Shown here in pieces: positions 54,814 to 62,458 of a stretch of DNA of 64,000 bases. Source of the stretch: Cherax quadricarinatus (lineage: Eukaryota; Arthropoda; Malacostraca; Decapoda; Parastacidae); the NCBI RefSeq assembly GCF_038502225.1, contig NC_091293.1, positions 62,001 through 126,000 on the forward strand, read 5' to 3'. Numbering within the stretch: position 1 is the stretch's first letter; each line of letters starts with the position of its first letter. The notes beneath the pieces were generated by a model that was given only the letters and a program-made list of their open reading frames with translations, made no database searches and had not been told where the DNA came from. Position numbers and translations under genes: made by a program.

Positions 54814-56238
54814 TTTGGTAGGCTGTAGAGCGGTTGGTTAAATGATATACGTCTTCGGAAGCTTCTTACTTTATTGATAACTAGTGCTGGGTTACACAGG
54901 CTTGTGTGTTTGTGCCCATGGCCCGGGCAGGGCCATGCCCGCGAGAGAGAGCTGGGAGTACTTGTGTGTTGATGCCAGGCCGCTGTGTGAGTGAGAGCGA
55001 GGCAAGTCTGGGCATACTGAAGTGGGAAGGCCTAGGTGGCAGCACCAGCATAGCGCGAAATATGAACTAAGCTGGCAGACAGCATGGGCTGTCTGTGCAG
55101 ACAGTACAGGCTGTCTACATACGCTCGGCCACCTACCGCGCGTCGTCCCGACGCGACAATACTGGTAGTAAAAGAAACTCGGTCTCTCTCTCGTAGGAAC
55201 AGGGCACAGAACACAAAATAAAAACATATATATACATATGGACATGGAAAAAAAAACTTCCTACAGGGAGGGAAGAAAAAAACATGTGGGGTGTGCTAAA
55301 CATCGTGGTCATAGGCAGTGAGCGTCGATGGGCATCACTGCACGCCTTCCTGCGTCTGGACAGATACTGCAACACGGGAGACATCGCTGCGGCTGAGCTG
55401 TGACGTAACAGGGTACGGTCTCCTCTGGAACGGTGAAGCAGACATCGTAGGAGTCGCTGCAGGTTTTCACTCAACCTGGGGCACGACATGCTGGTGCCCT
55501 CGAGTGAGGCGTCGACAAAACTCGGCAACTGGGCAGGACTTCTGGCAAGCGACTCAGGACACCTCTCGACTGGTACTGTCGCTGGGCTGTCACTGCCGGC
55601 GAGCGTGGAGCGAGTTGTGGAGCGAGTCGTGGCAGAGACGACTGGGCGAAACATCTGGGAGTCGTAACATCATACACCAGACTGCAGTGAGAGAGCTAGC
55701 AGTCAAAGTGACATCATCTTTGTGCAGGCTGCTCACTGAAGCTTGTGACACGAGGCTGACACAGCGCCTGCCGACAGGCCTGGCTGCGGCTTGACGAGTA
55801 TCATCTCTCGACAGTTGGAGTTATAGCAGAGGTTAGCCTAAGCGTCCCCAGACTTGTTTCTCTACATATAACTGCACTCTGACGGTCTGGAGGTGAAGTG
55901 AAACAAATCTCGATGGGAATCGTAGCAGGTACGATTCTGCAGAACATCACGAGCGACGAGTATAAAAGCTTTCTGTACAAGAGGGCTCGTACGCTCAGGG
56001 CTGTCTGATAACAGCTGTCAAACACACTGGTCACAAGGGTGACTTAACACAGTGGTGTTACTCAGGTCTGGCTGGCTCAGACCTCACTGGACACACGGGA
56101 ACTTTACAAACACACCGCTGTACATACGGTACAACATGGCTTAAACTAGCAAATGATGCTTTTCTGTGCACAAAACTGACACTAAGACATACTAAAATGT
56201 GAGAACACTGACTGCGAGGAATTAATTAACACACGACA
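54814..56238 (-). repeat. Left (3') LTR-like region
   Basis: The left 305 bases match the right LTR almost exactly from 54,837 to 55,118. The next part (55,119-55,180) matches the gypsy LTR near 51,375-51,430 but has no counterpart in the right LTR. A minus-strand TATATATATG lies near 55,222-55,236. The outer limit is uncertain: acgaca at 56,233-56,238 would give a minus-strand start of TGTCGTG, resembling the right LTR start, next to a pyrimidine run. If so this LTR is about 1.4 kb, more than twice the right one. Overlapping frames at 55,133-55,794 have no recognisable product. Confidence 0.4.
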
Positions 56239-56260
56239 TATATCTTCTCTCAATCTTCTC
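56239..56260 (-). other. Possible polypurine tract
   Basis: On the minus strand this is a GAGAAGATTGAGAGAAGATA-like purine-rich run directly next to the putative TGTCGTG start of the left LTR. Position fits a polypurine tract, but it is interrupted by pyrimidines and the LTR limit is itself uncertain. Confidence 0.3.
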
Positions 56261-56329
56261 GACAATACTGAAATAATTACTAGAACACTCGATGTGACAT
56301 CATGTGATGTCAGGCGTGATGTCGCAAGG

Positions 56330-56417
56330 TGACGTCAGCAGCAGTGACGTCAACAGACATCTCGAGGTGACGTCAGGCAGACATCGTGAGGTGACGTCAG
56401 CAGACATCGTGACGTCA
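56330..56417. promoter_or_regulatory. Cluster of five TGACGTCA palindromes
   Basis: The perfect 8-bp palindrome TGACGTCA occurs at 56,330, 56,345, 56,368, 56,392 and 56,410, within 88 bp. The three longer intervals share the phrase cagacatc(g/t)(t/c)gag. The array is thus a short minisatellite whose unit contains the site. TGACGTCA is the known full cAMP-response element bound by CREB/ATF-type bZIP proteins. Function here is inference. Decayed relatives (gacatca, gatgtca, gacgtcg) continue on both sides from about 56,290 to 56,550. Confidence 0.6.
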
Positions 56418-56851
56418 TGAAGTCGGGCAGCATCGTGGGTGGCGTCGATGTGATGCGGGCAGCAGACCACAGCATGAGGCCTTGGGACATCTGGTAACTC
56501 ACGTGGCTTTGTAGGTCTACGTGACATCGCCCACACCCACGTGACGTCGTGATCCACGTAGCTTCGAGTGGCCTCGGGCACTCGGATACACAGCACTGGC
56601 AATGAATTCATACGAAAAACAGCAGAAAACACAGCAGAGGGAGTGGGCAGTGGTGAGTGTATGGTAGTGTGGTGGCGAGGAGCGTGGGTGAGTGTATGGC
56701 AGGGCGAGCATCTAGCCATTCCTCCTCCTCCTCCACCCACAAACACGTGGAGAAGCTCACACTGGACGCAGAAATCACCACAAAACTCACCTCTGGCTTG
56801 CTGAAACAGCTGTGCTGAGCTGAACAACAACAGCAACATACAACCTGACCA
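56418..56851. other. Interior of the LTR element, no recognisable gene
   Basis: Mixed-composition sequence with further gacgt/cacgtg phrases (56,520-56,560), two gtgagtgtatgg phrases (56,656 and 56,689) and a short CCT run at about 56,724-56,738. Long overlapping frames on both strands are low-complexity and carry no motif I can name. I see no gag-like zinc knuckle. Confidence 0.5.
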
Positions 56852-57224
56852 CACTGGAGGACAGGAGGGTCAGGGGAGACATGATAACGACATATAAAAT
56901 ACTGCGTGGAATAGACAAGGTGGACAAAGACAGGATGTTCCAGGGAGGGGACACAGAAACAAGAGGCCACAATTGGAAGTTGAAGACACAAATGAGTCAG
57001 AGAGATAGTAGGAAGTATTTCTTCAGTCATAGAGTTGTAAGGCAGTGGAATAGCCTAGAAAATGACGTAGTGGAGGCAGGAACCATACACAGTTTTAAGA
57101 CGAGGTTTGATAAAGCTCATGGAGCGGGGAGAGAGAGGGCCTAGTAGCAACCGGTGAAGAGGCGGGGCCAGGAGCTAGGACTCGACCCCTGCAACCACAA
57201 ATAGGTGAGTACAAATAGGTGAGT
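56852..57224 (+). pseudogene. 5'-truncated LINE: ORF2 C-terminus and 3' end
   Basis: From 56,852 a plus-strand frame reads LEDRRVRGDMITTYKILRG, then FFSHRVVRQWNSLENDVV and SFKTRFDK, ending at TAG 57,142. This is the C-terminal signature of many CR1/Jockey-like LINE reverse transcriptase proteins: a DMI.TYKI phrase, then F..R.V..WNSLP-like, then FK..LD (family knowledge). A short 3' UTR follows and ends in two copies of ACAAATAGGTGAGT (57,197-57,224), a LINE-type terminal repeat tail. The RT catalytic region is absent, as expected for a 5'-truncated insertion. It sits within the non-autonomous LTR element. Confidence 0.75.
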
Positions 57225-57471
57225 ACAAGTGACGCTGAACACGTGACTTGAGAAACAGCGTAGGGTCACAGGGACGCCATTACAATTCTCGGAGAATTTC
57301 GGCAAATTTCGGCTGGATCCTGCTTGTACCTGTGTCTGGATGCTCAAACGTGCAGACACGACATCAGGATAAGTCGTTGAGAGACGGATGCTTCTTGTGT
57401 AGGGTGATGAAATGAAGATGACTTCATACCTCTTCCTCCCTCTCTCCAGGCAAACACAACTGCTGCGAGCA
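57225..57471 (-). other. Leader region of the LTR element
   Basis: Lies between the captured LINE tail and the candidate primer-binding site, so on the minus strand it is the untranslated leader and the possible start of a lost gag. A minus frame at 57,141-57,359 exists but spans the LINE junction and has no recognisable domain. Confidence 0.35.
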
Positions 57472-57483
57472 CCGCTGTCACCA
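57472..57483 (-). other. Candidate tRNA primer-binding site
   Basis: Minus-strand TGGTGACAGCGG begins with the TGG expected for pairing to a tRNA 3' CCA. It lies about 14 bp inside the right LTR, and TGGTGACAGC is a familiar form in gypsy-like elements. The spacer is longer than usual, and the exact LTR end is not certain. Confidence 0.45.
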
Positions 57484-57497
57484 TTTATAACGAGGTT

Positions 57498-58135
57498 ATT
57501 TGGTAGGTGCTAGCGGGGTGTGAATGATACGTCTTCGGAGGCTTCTTTGTTTATTGTTAAGTCGTTGTGGGTTACACAGGCTTGTGTGTTTGTGCCCATG
57601 GCTCGGGCAGGGCCATGCCCGCGAGAGAGAGCTGGGAGTACTTGTGTGTTGATGCCAGGCCGCTGTGTGAGTGAGAGCGAGGCAAGTCTGGGCATACTGA
57701 AGTGGGAAGGCCTAGGTGGCAGCACCAGCATAGCGCGAAATATGAACTAAGCTGGCAGACAGCATGGGCTGTCTGTGCAGACAGTACAGGCTGTCTACAA
57801 AAGAAAGAGAAGATGTAAACTAGAAAGAGAAAGACATTCCTTATGTCAGCATAGTTGCTGATCCCCTTATATGTGTTGTATAGCATATCATAGTGCCATC
57901 CATGTGTTTATATAGAAGATCCCTTTTAGGGCTGTGACTGTTTGTGTGACGTCACGGGATGCGCATATGTACGTTCGTACCTCTGCCTCCTCAGTCGGCG
58001 CATAGACATCCAGGCTAGAACACGGCAAGGCTGGGCTCCATCTCCCATTACCACAGTCTGACAATATAGCGTTACCATCCAACAAGTGTGTCTATCTTCA
58101 ACCCTCGATATCTCCTTTTAAGAACCCCTACGACA
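57498..58135 (-). repeat. Right (5') LTR of the non-autonomous element
   Basis: About 640 bp, from the TGTCGTAGG start (58,135, minus strand) to CCTACCAAAT near 57,498. It contains the 278-bp segment shared with the left LTR (57,521-57,798). A promoter-like TATA box and a TGACGTCA site lie further upstream. The part from 57,799 to 58,135 has no match in the left LTR. Confidence 0.6.
57907..57954 (-). promoter_or_regulatory. LTR promoter: CRE-type site upstream of a TATA box
   Basis: On the minus strand a perfect TGACGTCA (57,954-57,947) is followed about 30 bp later by TATATAAA (57,914-57,907), a compact arrangement typical of an RNA polymerase II promoter. It lies about 180 bp from the LTR start, so it fits the U3 region. 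The same palindrome is clustered five-fold in the element interior. Confidence 0.5.
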
Positions 58136-58140
58136 CTTAT

Positions 58141-58383
58141 ACAGATGAAGGCGAGGAGTCACAGAGCTGCTGAGTGGGGCCAATATATCTGATATACGAA
58201 GGGAGGTACTAGTCAATGAAATTGCAAATATCGAGCTTAAGCTGAAGGAATCTTACAGGAGACAAGAATCAGAGGAAAAACTAAAAGCCATAAAGGAAAT
58301 TGAAAAAAAACAAAATACTTCTTCTCTTATGCCACATCTAAGGGAAAAAACAACATCCAATATTGGGCCCTAGCTTAGGCGGG
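58141..58383 (+). pseudogene. Non-LTR retrotransposon fragment (linker), right part
   Basis: Continuation of the LINE linker interrupted at 54,813. The plus frame from 58,155 reads ELLSGANISDIRREVLVNEI, then IELKLKESYRRQESEEKLKA and IKEIEKKQNTSSLM, stopping at TAG 58,371. A charged coiled-coil-like stretch of this kind precedes the RT domain in CR1/Jockey-like LINEs. A small frameshift is likely at its start (58,141-58,155). RT itself is missing because the minus-strand LINE tail begins at 58,384. Confidence 0.6.
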
Positions 58384-58408
58384 ATTCAATTCAATTCAAT
58401 TCAATTCA
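58384..58408 (-). repeat. 3' tail of the LINE, five pentamers
   Basis: Five perfect copies of ATTCA on the plus strand (TGAAT on the element strand) at the extreme 3' end. Short simple-repeat tails in place of poly(A) are known for several LINE clades. It marks the junction with the plus-strand LINE fragment. Confidence 0.75.
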
Positions 58409-58789
58409 AGTTTATTCTCTATAAGGGTTACAATGTGGGGTTTACATGTTTTGGGTATTGTGTGGTTTACATGTTATAAAATACTAATTGCAGAGGGGAC
58501 CACTAGGACACCTAGCATGGCTAGGCATTTCGGGCAGACTTAGATTAATTCTTAACATTAAATCCTTACAGATTATAACATTAAGGCTAAGTGACTACAT
58601 CATAATTTTTGAGTTTAGCAATGTGAATGCTTTTGTTTTGGCACAATACAAAGTGTCTATATTGGAGTATCATAGGCAAACTTATGACTAGTTAGGATTT
58701 ATTATTTTAATATTAAGATTAGTATTTCTGGGTTTATAGTCAGTGGGTGAGTGAGTGTAATTGTGAACCACCAGGTGGTTATCATGTAG

Positions 58790-59124
58790 TTAGTTGTCGG
58801 GGTGGATCAGGGAGATAAGATGTTTTCTAACTGTAGTTTTGAAAGTGATGAATGTGTCTGAAGTTCTAGAGTTTTCAGGTAGGGTGTTCTAGATTTTAGG
58901 TCCTTTGAAATGCATTGAATTTTTGGAAAGGTTTAGTCGAACACGGGGAATGTCATAGAGATGCTTGTGTCTGGTGTTATGCCTGTGGATCCTGTCACAA
59001 ATATCAAGAAAGCATTTTAGATCAAGGTTAATATTGGAATTTAAGGTCCTGTAGATATAGATTGCACAGTAGTTAGTGTGGATGTTCTGAACAAGGAGTA
59101 AGTTTAGATCTATGAAGAGTGGGG
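58790..59124 (-). pseudogene. LINE ORF2 C-terminal region
   Basis: The frame reads FIDLNLLLVQNIHTNYCAIY, then RHNTRHKHLYDIPRVRLN and FKGPKI. It would continue NTLPENSRTSDTFITFKTT to the TAA at 58,790, but the Trp expected after GPKI is a TAG (58,889). The RHNTR, GPK-W-N-LP and FK-TVRKHL pattern is the familiar LINE ORF2 ending. The start is put out of frame with RT by the adjacent 64-bp duplication. Confidence 0.75.
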
Positions 59125-59188
59125 ATTGCACAGTAGTAAGTGTGGATGTTCTGAACAAGGAGTAAGTTTAGATCTATGAAGAGTGGGG
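59061..59188. repeat. 64-bp tandem duplication inside the LINE
   Basis: 59,061-59,124 and 59,125-59,188 are the same 64 bases with one visible difference (gtagttag against gtagtaag). The second copy runs into a poly-G stretch (about 59,184-59,195). Because 64 is not a multiple of three, the duplication breaks the ORF2 frame between RT and the C-terminal region. Confidence 0.85.
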
Positions 59189-59803
59189 GGGGGGGAGGGT
59201 GGCCAGGGATGGGATTTAGTGATTATTCTTACTGTGGCTTTTTGTTGGGTTATTATTGGCTTTAGGTGTGTTGCTGCAGTTGAGCCCCAAGCACAGATAG
59301 CATAGGTGAGGTATGGATATATAAGTGAATGGTATAGTGTGAGAAGGTCAGTTTGTGGCACGTAGTATCGTATCTTGGAGAGGATCCCCACCGTTTTGGA
59401 TACTTTTTTTGTTATGTGTTGGATATGGGTGCTGAAATTTAGGTTGTTGTCGAGGTATAGGCCAAGGAATTTGCCCTCATTATGTCTGGCAATTAGAGTG
59501 TTGTCGATCTTAATGTTAAGTTGCACAACACCTGCTCTGCTACCAAACATAATATAGTAGGTTTTACAAGTGTTAAGTGTAAGTTTATTGGCTGACATCC
59601 AAGTCGATATTTTGAGCAGCCCCTCGCTAACAATGGTGTTGACGGTGGCAAGATTAGGGTGGGAGATGACATAAGTCGTGTCGTCAGCAAAGAGAATGGG
59701 TTTTAGGTGTTGGGATATGTTTGGAAGATCATTGATGTAAATGAGGAAGAGCAGGGGTCCAAGGACACTTCCCTGCGGAACTCGAGTATCAAGTGGCCGT
59801 ATT
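59110..59803 (-). pseudogene. LINE reverse transcriptase, second half (motifs B to E)
   Basis: After the SINE insertion the RT resumes at IRPLDTRVPQGSVLGPLLF (motif B), with INDLPN and the catalytic FADDT at about 59,688-59,674. It continues through MSANKLTLN and KFLGLYLD to the thumb-like IRYYVPQTDLLTLYHSLIYP and CAWG. Motif order and spacing match non-LTR RTs. The reading frame becomes foreign (proline- and histidine-rich) where it enters the 64-bp duplication near 59,190. The first amino acids of the long open frame upstream of here (59,859-59,804) are SINE-encoded and not part of RT. Confidence 0.88.
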
Positions 59804-60112
59804 TTTTTTTTTTTTTTTTTTTTATTCGCCGGTATTCTCCCGGCCCGGGTCTTTTCCAAGTAGTGGTGACCCGGCCTTGGCTCCCTATGTGGGGAGTGTC
59901 TCGAGACTTAAGTCTCCCATGGGAGGAGGTACAGTACCTCCTCATCTTTGGGACCAAGTGTTCCCAGGCCTAGCCACATTCCCCGCCCTCACGGGGCTCG
60001 TAGGGAGAAGCTAGGCCTCTGGTCTGCCATCTACCCCGCCTCAAAGGGGCTCGTGGGGATGGCAGTCTTATGAGCTGCAGATGGTAGCAAGCTCAGGCCT
60101 CTCTTGACCTTC
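59804..60112 (-). mobile_element. SINE-like retroposon with poly(A) tail, 10-bp target duplication
   Basis: Inserted in the LINE RT gene between two copies of TGGCCGTATT (59,794-59,803 and 60,113-60,122). The plus strand begins with a T run (59,802-59,823), so the element lies on the minus strand with a poly(A) tail. Its roughly 285-bp body has no coding frame. It contains two related GC-rich segments, 59,970-60,010 and 60,024-60,065. The latter can fold, with ctgccatc at one end and gatggcag at the other, and each contains cccgcc and ggggctcgt. It also has a ggaggtacagtacctcc palindrome at 59,924-59,940. No clear pol III box B is seen, so its parent RNA is not identified. The poly(A) tail differs from the host LINE tail, so another LINE mobilised it. 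Confidence 0.8.
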
Positions 60113-60619
60113 TGGCCGTATTGATGAGGCTGTGTCTTTAATGGTGACATACTGATACCTATTAGAAAGGTAGGGCTTAAAATATGCAAGTGCATGGCCT
60201 CTTATACCATAGTGGTCAAGTTTGTGGAGTAGGATGCCGTGGTCTACTGTGTCAAACGCTTTTCTTAGATCAATAAAAATTCCTAGCGGATATTCTTTAT
60301 TTTCCAATGCTGTGTAAAGCAGGTCTAGCATTTTTATAATTGCATCATTAGTGCTTTTATTTTTCCTGAATCCAAATTGGCAGGGGTTGAGTATGTTTTG
60401 TGACGTTATAAATGAATATAGTCTCCTGTGCACGAGTTTCTCGAAGATTTTGGATAGCAATGGTAAGTTTGATATTGGCCTATAGTTGTTTACATCTGTC
60501 GAGTCACCACCTTTATGTACTGGTGTAACCCTTGCTGTCATGAGTAGTGCCTGGAAAATGGTAGTTTCTAGTGACTTGTTTAAAAGTAATGTAATAGCAT
60601 GCGAAAAGACATGGACCAC
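60113..60619 (-). pseudogene. LINE reverse transcriptase, first half (fingers and motif A)
   Basis: The frame reads VTPVHKGGDSTDVNNYRPIS, then LLSKIFEKLVHRRL and QFGFRKNKSTNDAI. The motif A region follows, IFIDLRKAFDTVDH, whose first Asp (about 60,271) is catalytic, then KLDHYGIRG and LSNRYQYVTI. It is cut at SIRP by the SINE. A TGA at 60,620-60,622 lies directly upstream in the same frame, and the frame is otherwise open above it, so this was one continuous ORF. The N-terminal GTG is not a real start. Confidence 0.9.
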
Positions 60620-60622
60620 TCA

Positions 60623-61329
60623 CTTGTACAATAATGGTGGGACATGAGACAGATTCCCCGAGCTATTTTTAAGTGACTTTATGATCGCGGTGACTTCCGT
60701 ATGCTCAGTTGGTACAAGATAGAAGGAATTTCGGAAATTCCCATCTAAGTAGTCCCCGGCACGGGCATTGGTACGTGGGATTTTTACTGGCGAGATTAGA
60801 TCCTATGTTTGAGAAGAAGTCATTTATCTTGTTAGCTTTATCAGTGGGATGTAGTGGTGTTTCATGAGGTTTAGTTAGAACAATATTCTTGTTTTTTTTT
60901 AGTTTGTGGGTCCCCAGAATCTGGGCAAGTGTTTTACAGGTCTTTTTTATATCTCCTCTTGTGTCAGTGAATCTGTTGGAGTAGTACAGTTGTTTGGCTT
61001 TCTTTATTAATTATTTAAGCCCTGTGTATATTGATTCTCATATTGGTGTTTCTTATCAATGAATTTCAGAATGCTGCTGATTAGCCATGGGCAACCAAGC
61101 CATTTATTCGTGATCTGTTTCGGTTTTATAGGACAATGTTTGTTGTATAGTCTAAGTATTTTGTTAAGAAAAATGTCTGTCCAATCATCAATACCTTTGG
61201 CATTGGAGAATTCTGTAGGCCAGTCAACACTCTCTAGGTCTGCTGTAAAATTCTTTATTGAGGCCTCGTCATGGAGTCTAAATGAAACTTTGTTGTATTC
61301 GAGTGGTGGCTTACTATGTTTGTTAAGAG
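60623..61329 (-). pseudogene. LINE ORF2 linker between endonuclease and RT
   Basis: Broken coding sequence on the minus strand. Just above RT the frame reads EHTEVTAIIKSLKNSSGN and LSHVPPLLYK, the typical lead-in to RT. Further upstream IPRTNARAGDYLDG is in frame. Near 61,200-61,050 the segments AKGIDDWTDIFLNKI and NKWLGCPWLISSILKF can be read. The GCPWL phrase resembles the conserved NPWI/PWL element of LINE linkers. Several small indels separate these pieces. Confidence 0.65.
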
Positions 61330-61940
61330 GAAGGTTGGGTAGTGGTCTGTGATTATCCCTGATTTAAGGGGGCTAGTATATTGGTCCATATGTGGTCTAT
61401 TATGGTTGCACTTGTCTCAGTCAGCCTGGTTAGTTTAGTTATTGTTGGTATGAGAAGTGTGTTGTTCATATTGTTGATGAAATCAGTTGCAGGCTGATCA
61501 TCTGGTAGGCCAAGGTTGATATTGAAGTCTTCAGCTAAGAGAAGGTGGTGCTTGTTCATTTGTGTGTTTGTTATTAGTGCCTTTAGATTCTCACTGAAAT
61601 TTGGTATGTTTGTGTCGGGTATCTGGTATATGGCACCGATTATTATAGGCGTCTTGAGGTTTTTTACAGTAAAATTAGCAAAAATGTATTCCCCATATTC
61701 TTCACTAAAGCAATTAGTGCTAATCCAAGATAGTTGGTTAGAGTAATAGACTGCAGTACTACCCCTAACTTGGTATGGTCTGCAGATGTGGATTGCTGTG
61801 TATCCTTGTCGTGGGTAGGTAACTACTGTGTCCTGCTTAAGCCAGGTCTCAGTAAGAATAATGCAGGAGAAGGGTGTCTTTAGTGACTCAAGGAGTTCCA
61901 GGAGGTCATCATAGTGTTTGCTTAAGGACCTGATGTTAAG
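61330..61940 (-). pseudogene. LINE apurinic/apyrimidinic-type endonuclease domain
   Basis: Nicks target DNA to start target-primed reverse transcription. Motifs run in family order: LNIRSL (Asn, about 61,937), ILTETWL (catalytic Glu, about 61,850), IIGAIYQIP, DFNIN (Asp at about 61,529; the usual Gly before it is replaced, giving AEDFN), and IDHIWTN (61,397). The final TDHYPTF phrase, with the catalytic His, lies beyond a frameshift near 61,356. The open frame continues upstream into SINE sequence (MANPPRLKIRTKS), which is not part of the endonuclease. Confidence 0.87.
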
Positions 61941-61941
61941 A

Positions 61942-62233
61942 TAAGATTTCGTTCGGATTTTTAACCTCGGAGGGTTAGCCACCCAGGATAACCCAAGAAA
62001 GTCTGTGCGTCATCGAGGACTGTCTAACTTATTTCCATTGGGGTCCTTAATCTTGTCCCCCAGGATACGACCCACACCAGTCGACTAACACCCAGGTACC
62101 TATTTGCTGCTAGGTGAACAGGACAACAGGTGTAAGGAAAAGTGTCGAAATTTTTCCACCCGCCGGGAATCGAACCCGGGCTCTCCGTGTGTGAAGCGGG
62201 AGCTTTAGCCACCAGGCCACCGGGCCACCTGTA
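61942..62233 (-). mobile_element. tRNA-derived SINE inserted in the LINE endonuclease
   Basis: Reverse-oriented SINE: the tRNA-like head is at the right end (62,233 downwards) and a TCTTA-type tail at the left. The head has a TGGCTAAAGC A-box-like phrase and a perfect B box GGTTCGATTCC (62,176-62,166). GTTAAGA flanks it on both sides (61,935-61,941 and 62,234-62,240), and the LINE frame rejoins across the copies. It is nearly identical to 63,425-63,724. I recognise this family from decapod genomes. The frame at 62,024-62,212 is not a gene. Confidence 0.88.
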
Positions 62234-62458
62234 GTTAAGAACTGATAGACTTTGAGCTGTGTTCAGGATAGTGCTGGATTGTGATGCTGTGTATTAAAGG
62301 CAGTTACTTTCCAATAAGTTTTGATTGTGTGTTAGATTATGGAGGTTTTGATCAGGGTCCATGTGATCATCTTTTAGGTTTAAATAGTGGTTGTTTATAT
62401 CCTGTATTATGTGGTGTACTGATTTCTGTAGTAGTGGGAGGTTTGGATAAGCATACCG
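62234..62458 (-). pseudogene. LINE ORF2 N-terminal stretch upstream of endonuclease
   Basis: Removing the SINE, the frame leading into LNIRSL continues upstream as TILNTAQSLSVL. Beyond a TAA (62,292-62,294) it continues as HYLNLKDDHMDPDQNLHN and VHHIIQDINN, open as far as a TAG at 62,459. No domain is recognised. Such variable N-termini are common ahead of the endonuclease. No start codon can be assigned. Confidence 0.55.

Larger units (their letters stand above)
54814..58135 (-). mobile_element. Non-autonomous LTR element, about 3.3 kb, with CTTAT target duplication
   Basis: Both ends are flanked by CTTAT (54,809-54,813 and 58,136-58,140), and the flanks rejoin as one LINE linker, which supports a real insertion. 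Direct repeats of about 280 bp lie at 54,837-55,118 and 57,521-57,798. The minus-strand right end starts TGTCGTAGG, and the left end finishes CCTACCAAA. A candidate primer-binding site lies inside the right LTR. No gag, protease, RT or integrase is visible in the roughly 1.2-1.9 kb interior, so it would need proteins from a relative such as the gypsy element at 51,060. The interior carries a TGACGTCA cluster and a captured LINE tail. The LTR halves differ outside the 280-bp repeat. Confidence 0.65.
58384..62458 (-). mobile_element. CR1/Jockey-like LINE, nearly complete ORF2, degraded
   Basis: Minus-strand non-LTR retrotransposon. In its own 5' to 3' order: an N-terminal stretch (62,458-62,241), apurinic-type endonuclease (61,940-61,330), linker, RT (about 60,620-59,300), C-terminal region ending at TAA 58,790, a 3' UTR, and a tail of five TGAAT units (58,408-58,384). 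It is interrupted by two SINEs (59,804-60,112 and 61,942-62,233). Point lesions include TAA near 62,292, a frameshift near 61,356, TGA at 60,620-60,622 and TAG at 58,889-58,891. It is therefore inactive. The exact clade needs a tree; endonuclease plus FADD-type RT excludes the R2 and Penelope types. Confidence 0.85.

Noticed and set aside
55133..55794. Overlapping frames of 158 and 173 codons on opposite strands
   Set aside because: They lie in the LTR-like region, have no motif and are explained by GC-richer sequence with few stops.
55955..55965. Plus-strand TATAAAAG as a promoter
   Set aside because: It is on the opposite strand to the element and has no downstream gene, so it cannot be supported beyond a chance motif.
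56300..57030. Minus-strand frames of 184 and 140 codons
   Set aside because: Composed of the TGACGTCA minisatellite and simple CT/CA-rich sequence, and they run across the LINE insertion junction.
59703..60014. Frames with long Phe or Lys runs
   Set aside because: Artefacts of the SINE poly(A)/poly(T) tail.
62160..62233. A tRNA gene (also 63,655-63,724)
   Set aside because: The B box and tRNA-like head are present, but the cloverleaf is imperfect, and both copies are followed by the same 200-bp body and tail, so they are SINE heads.
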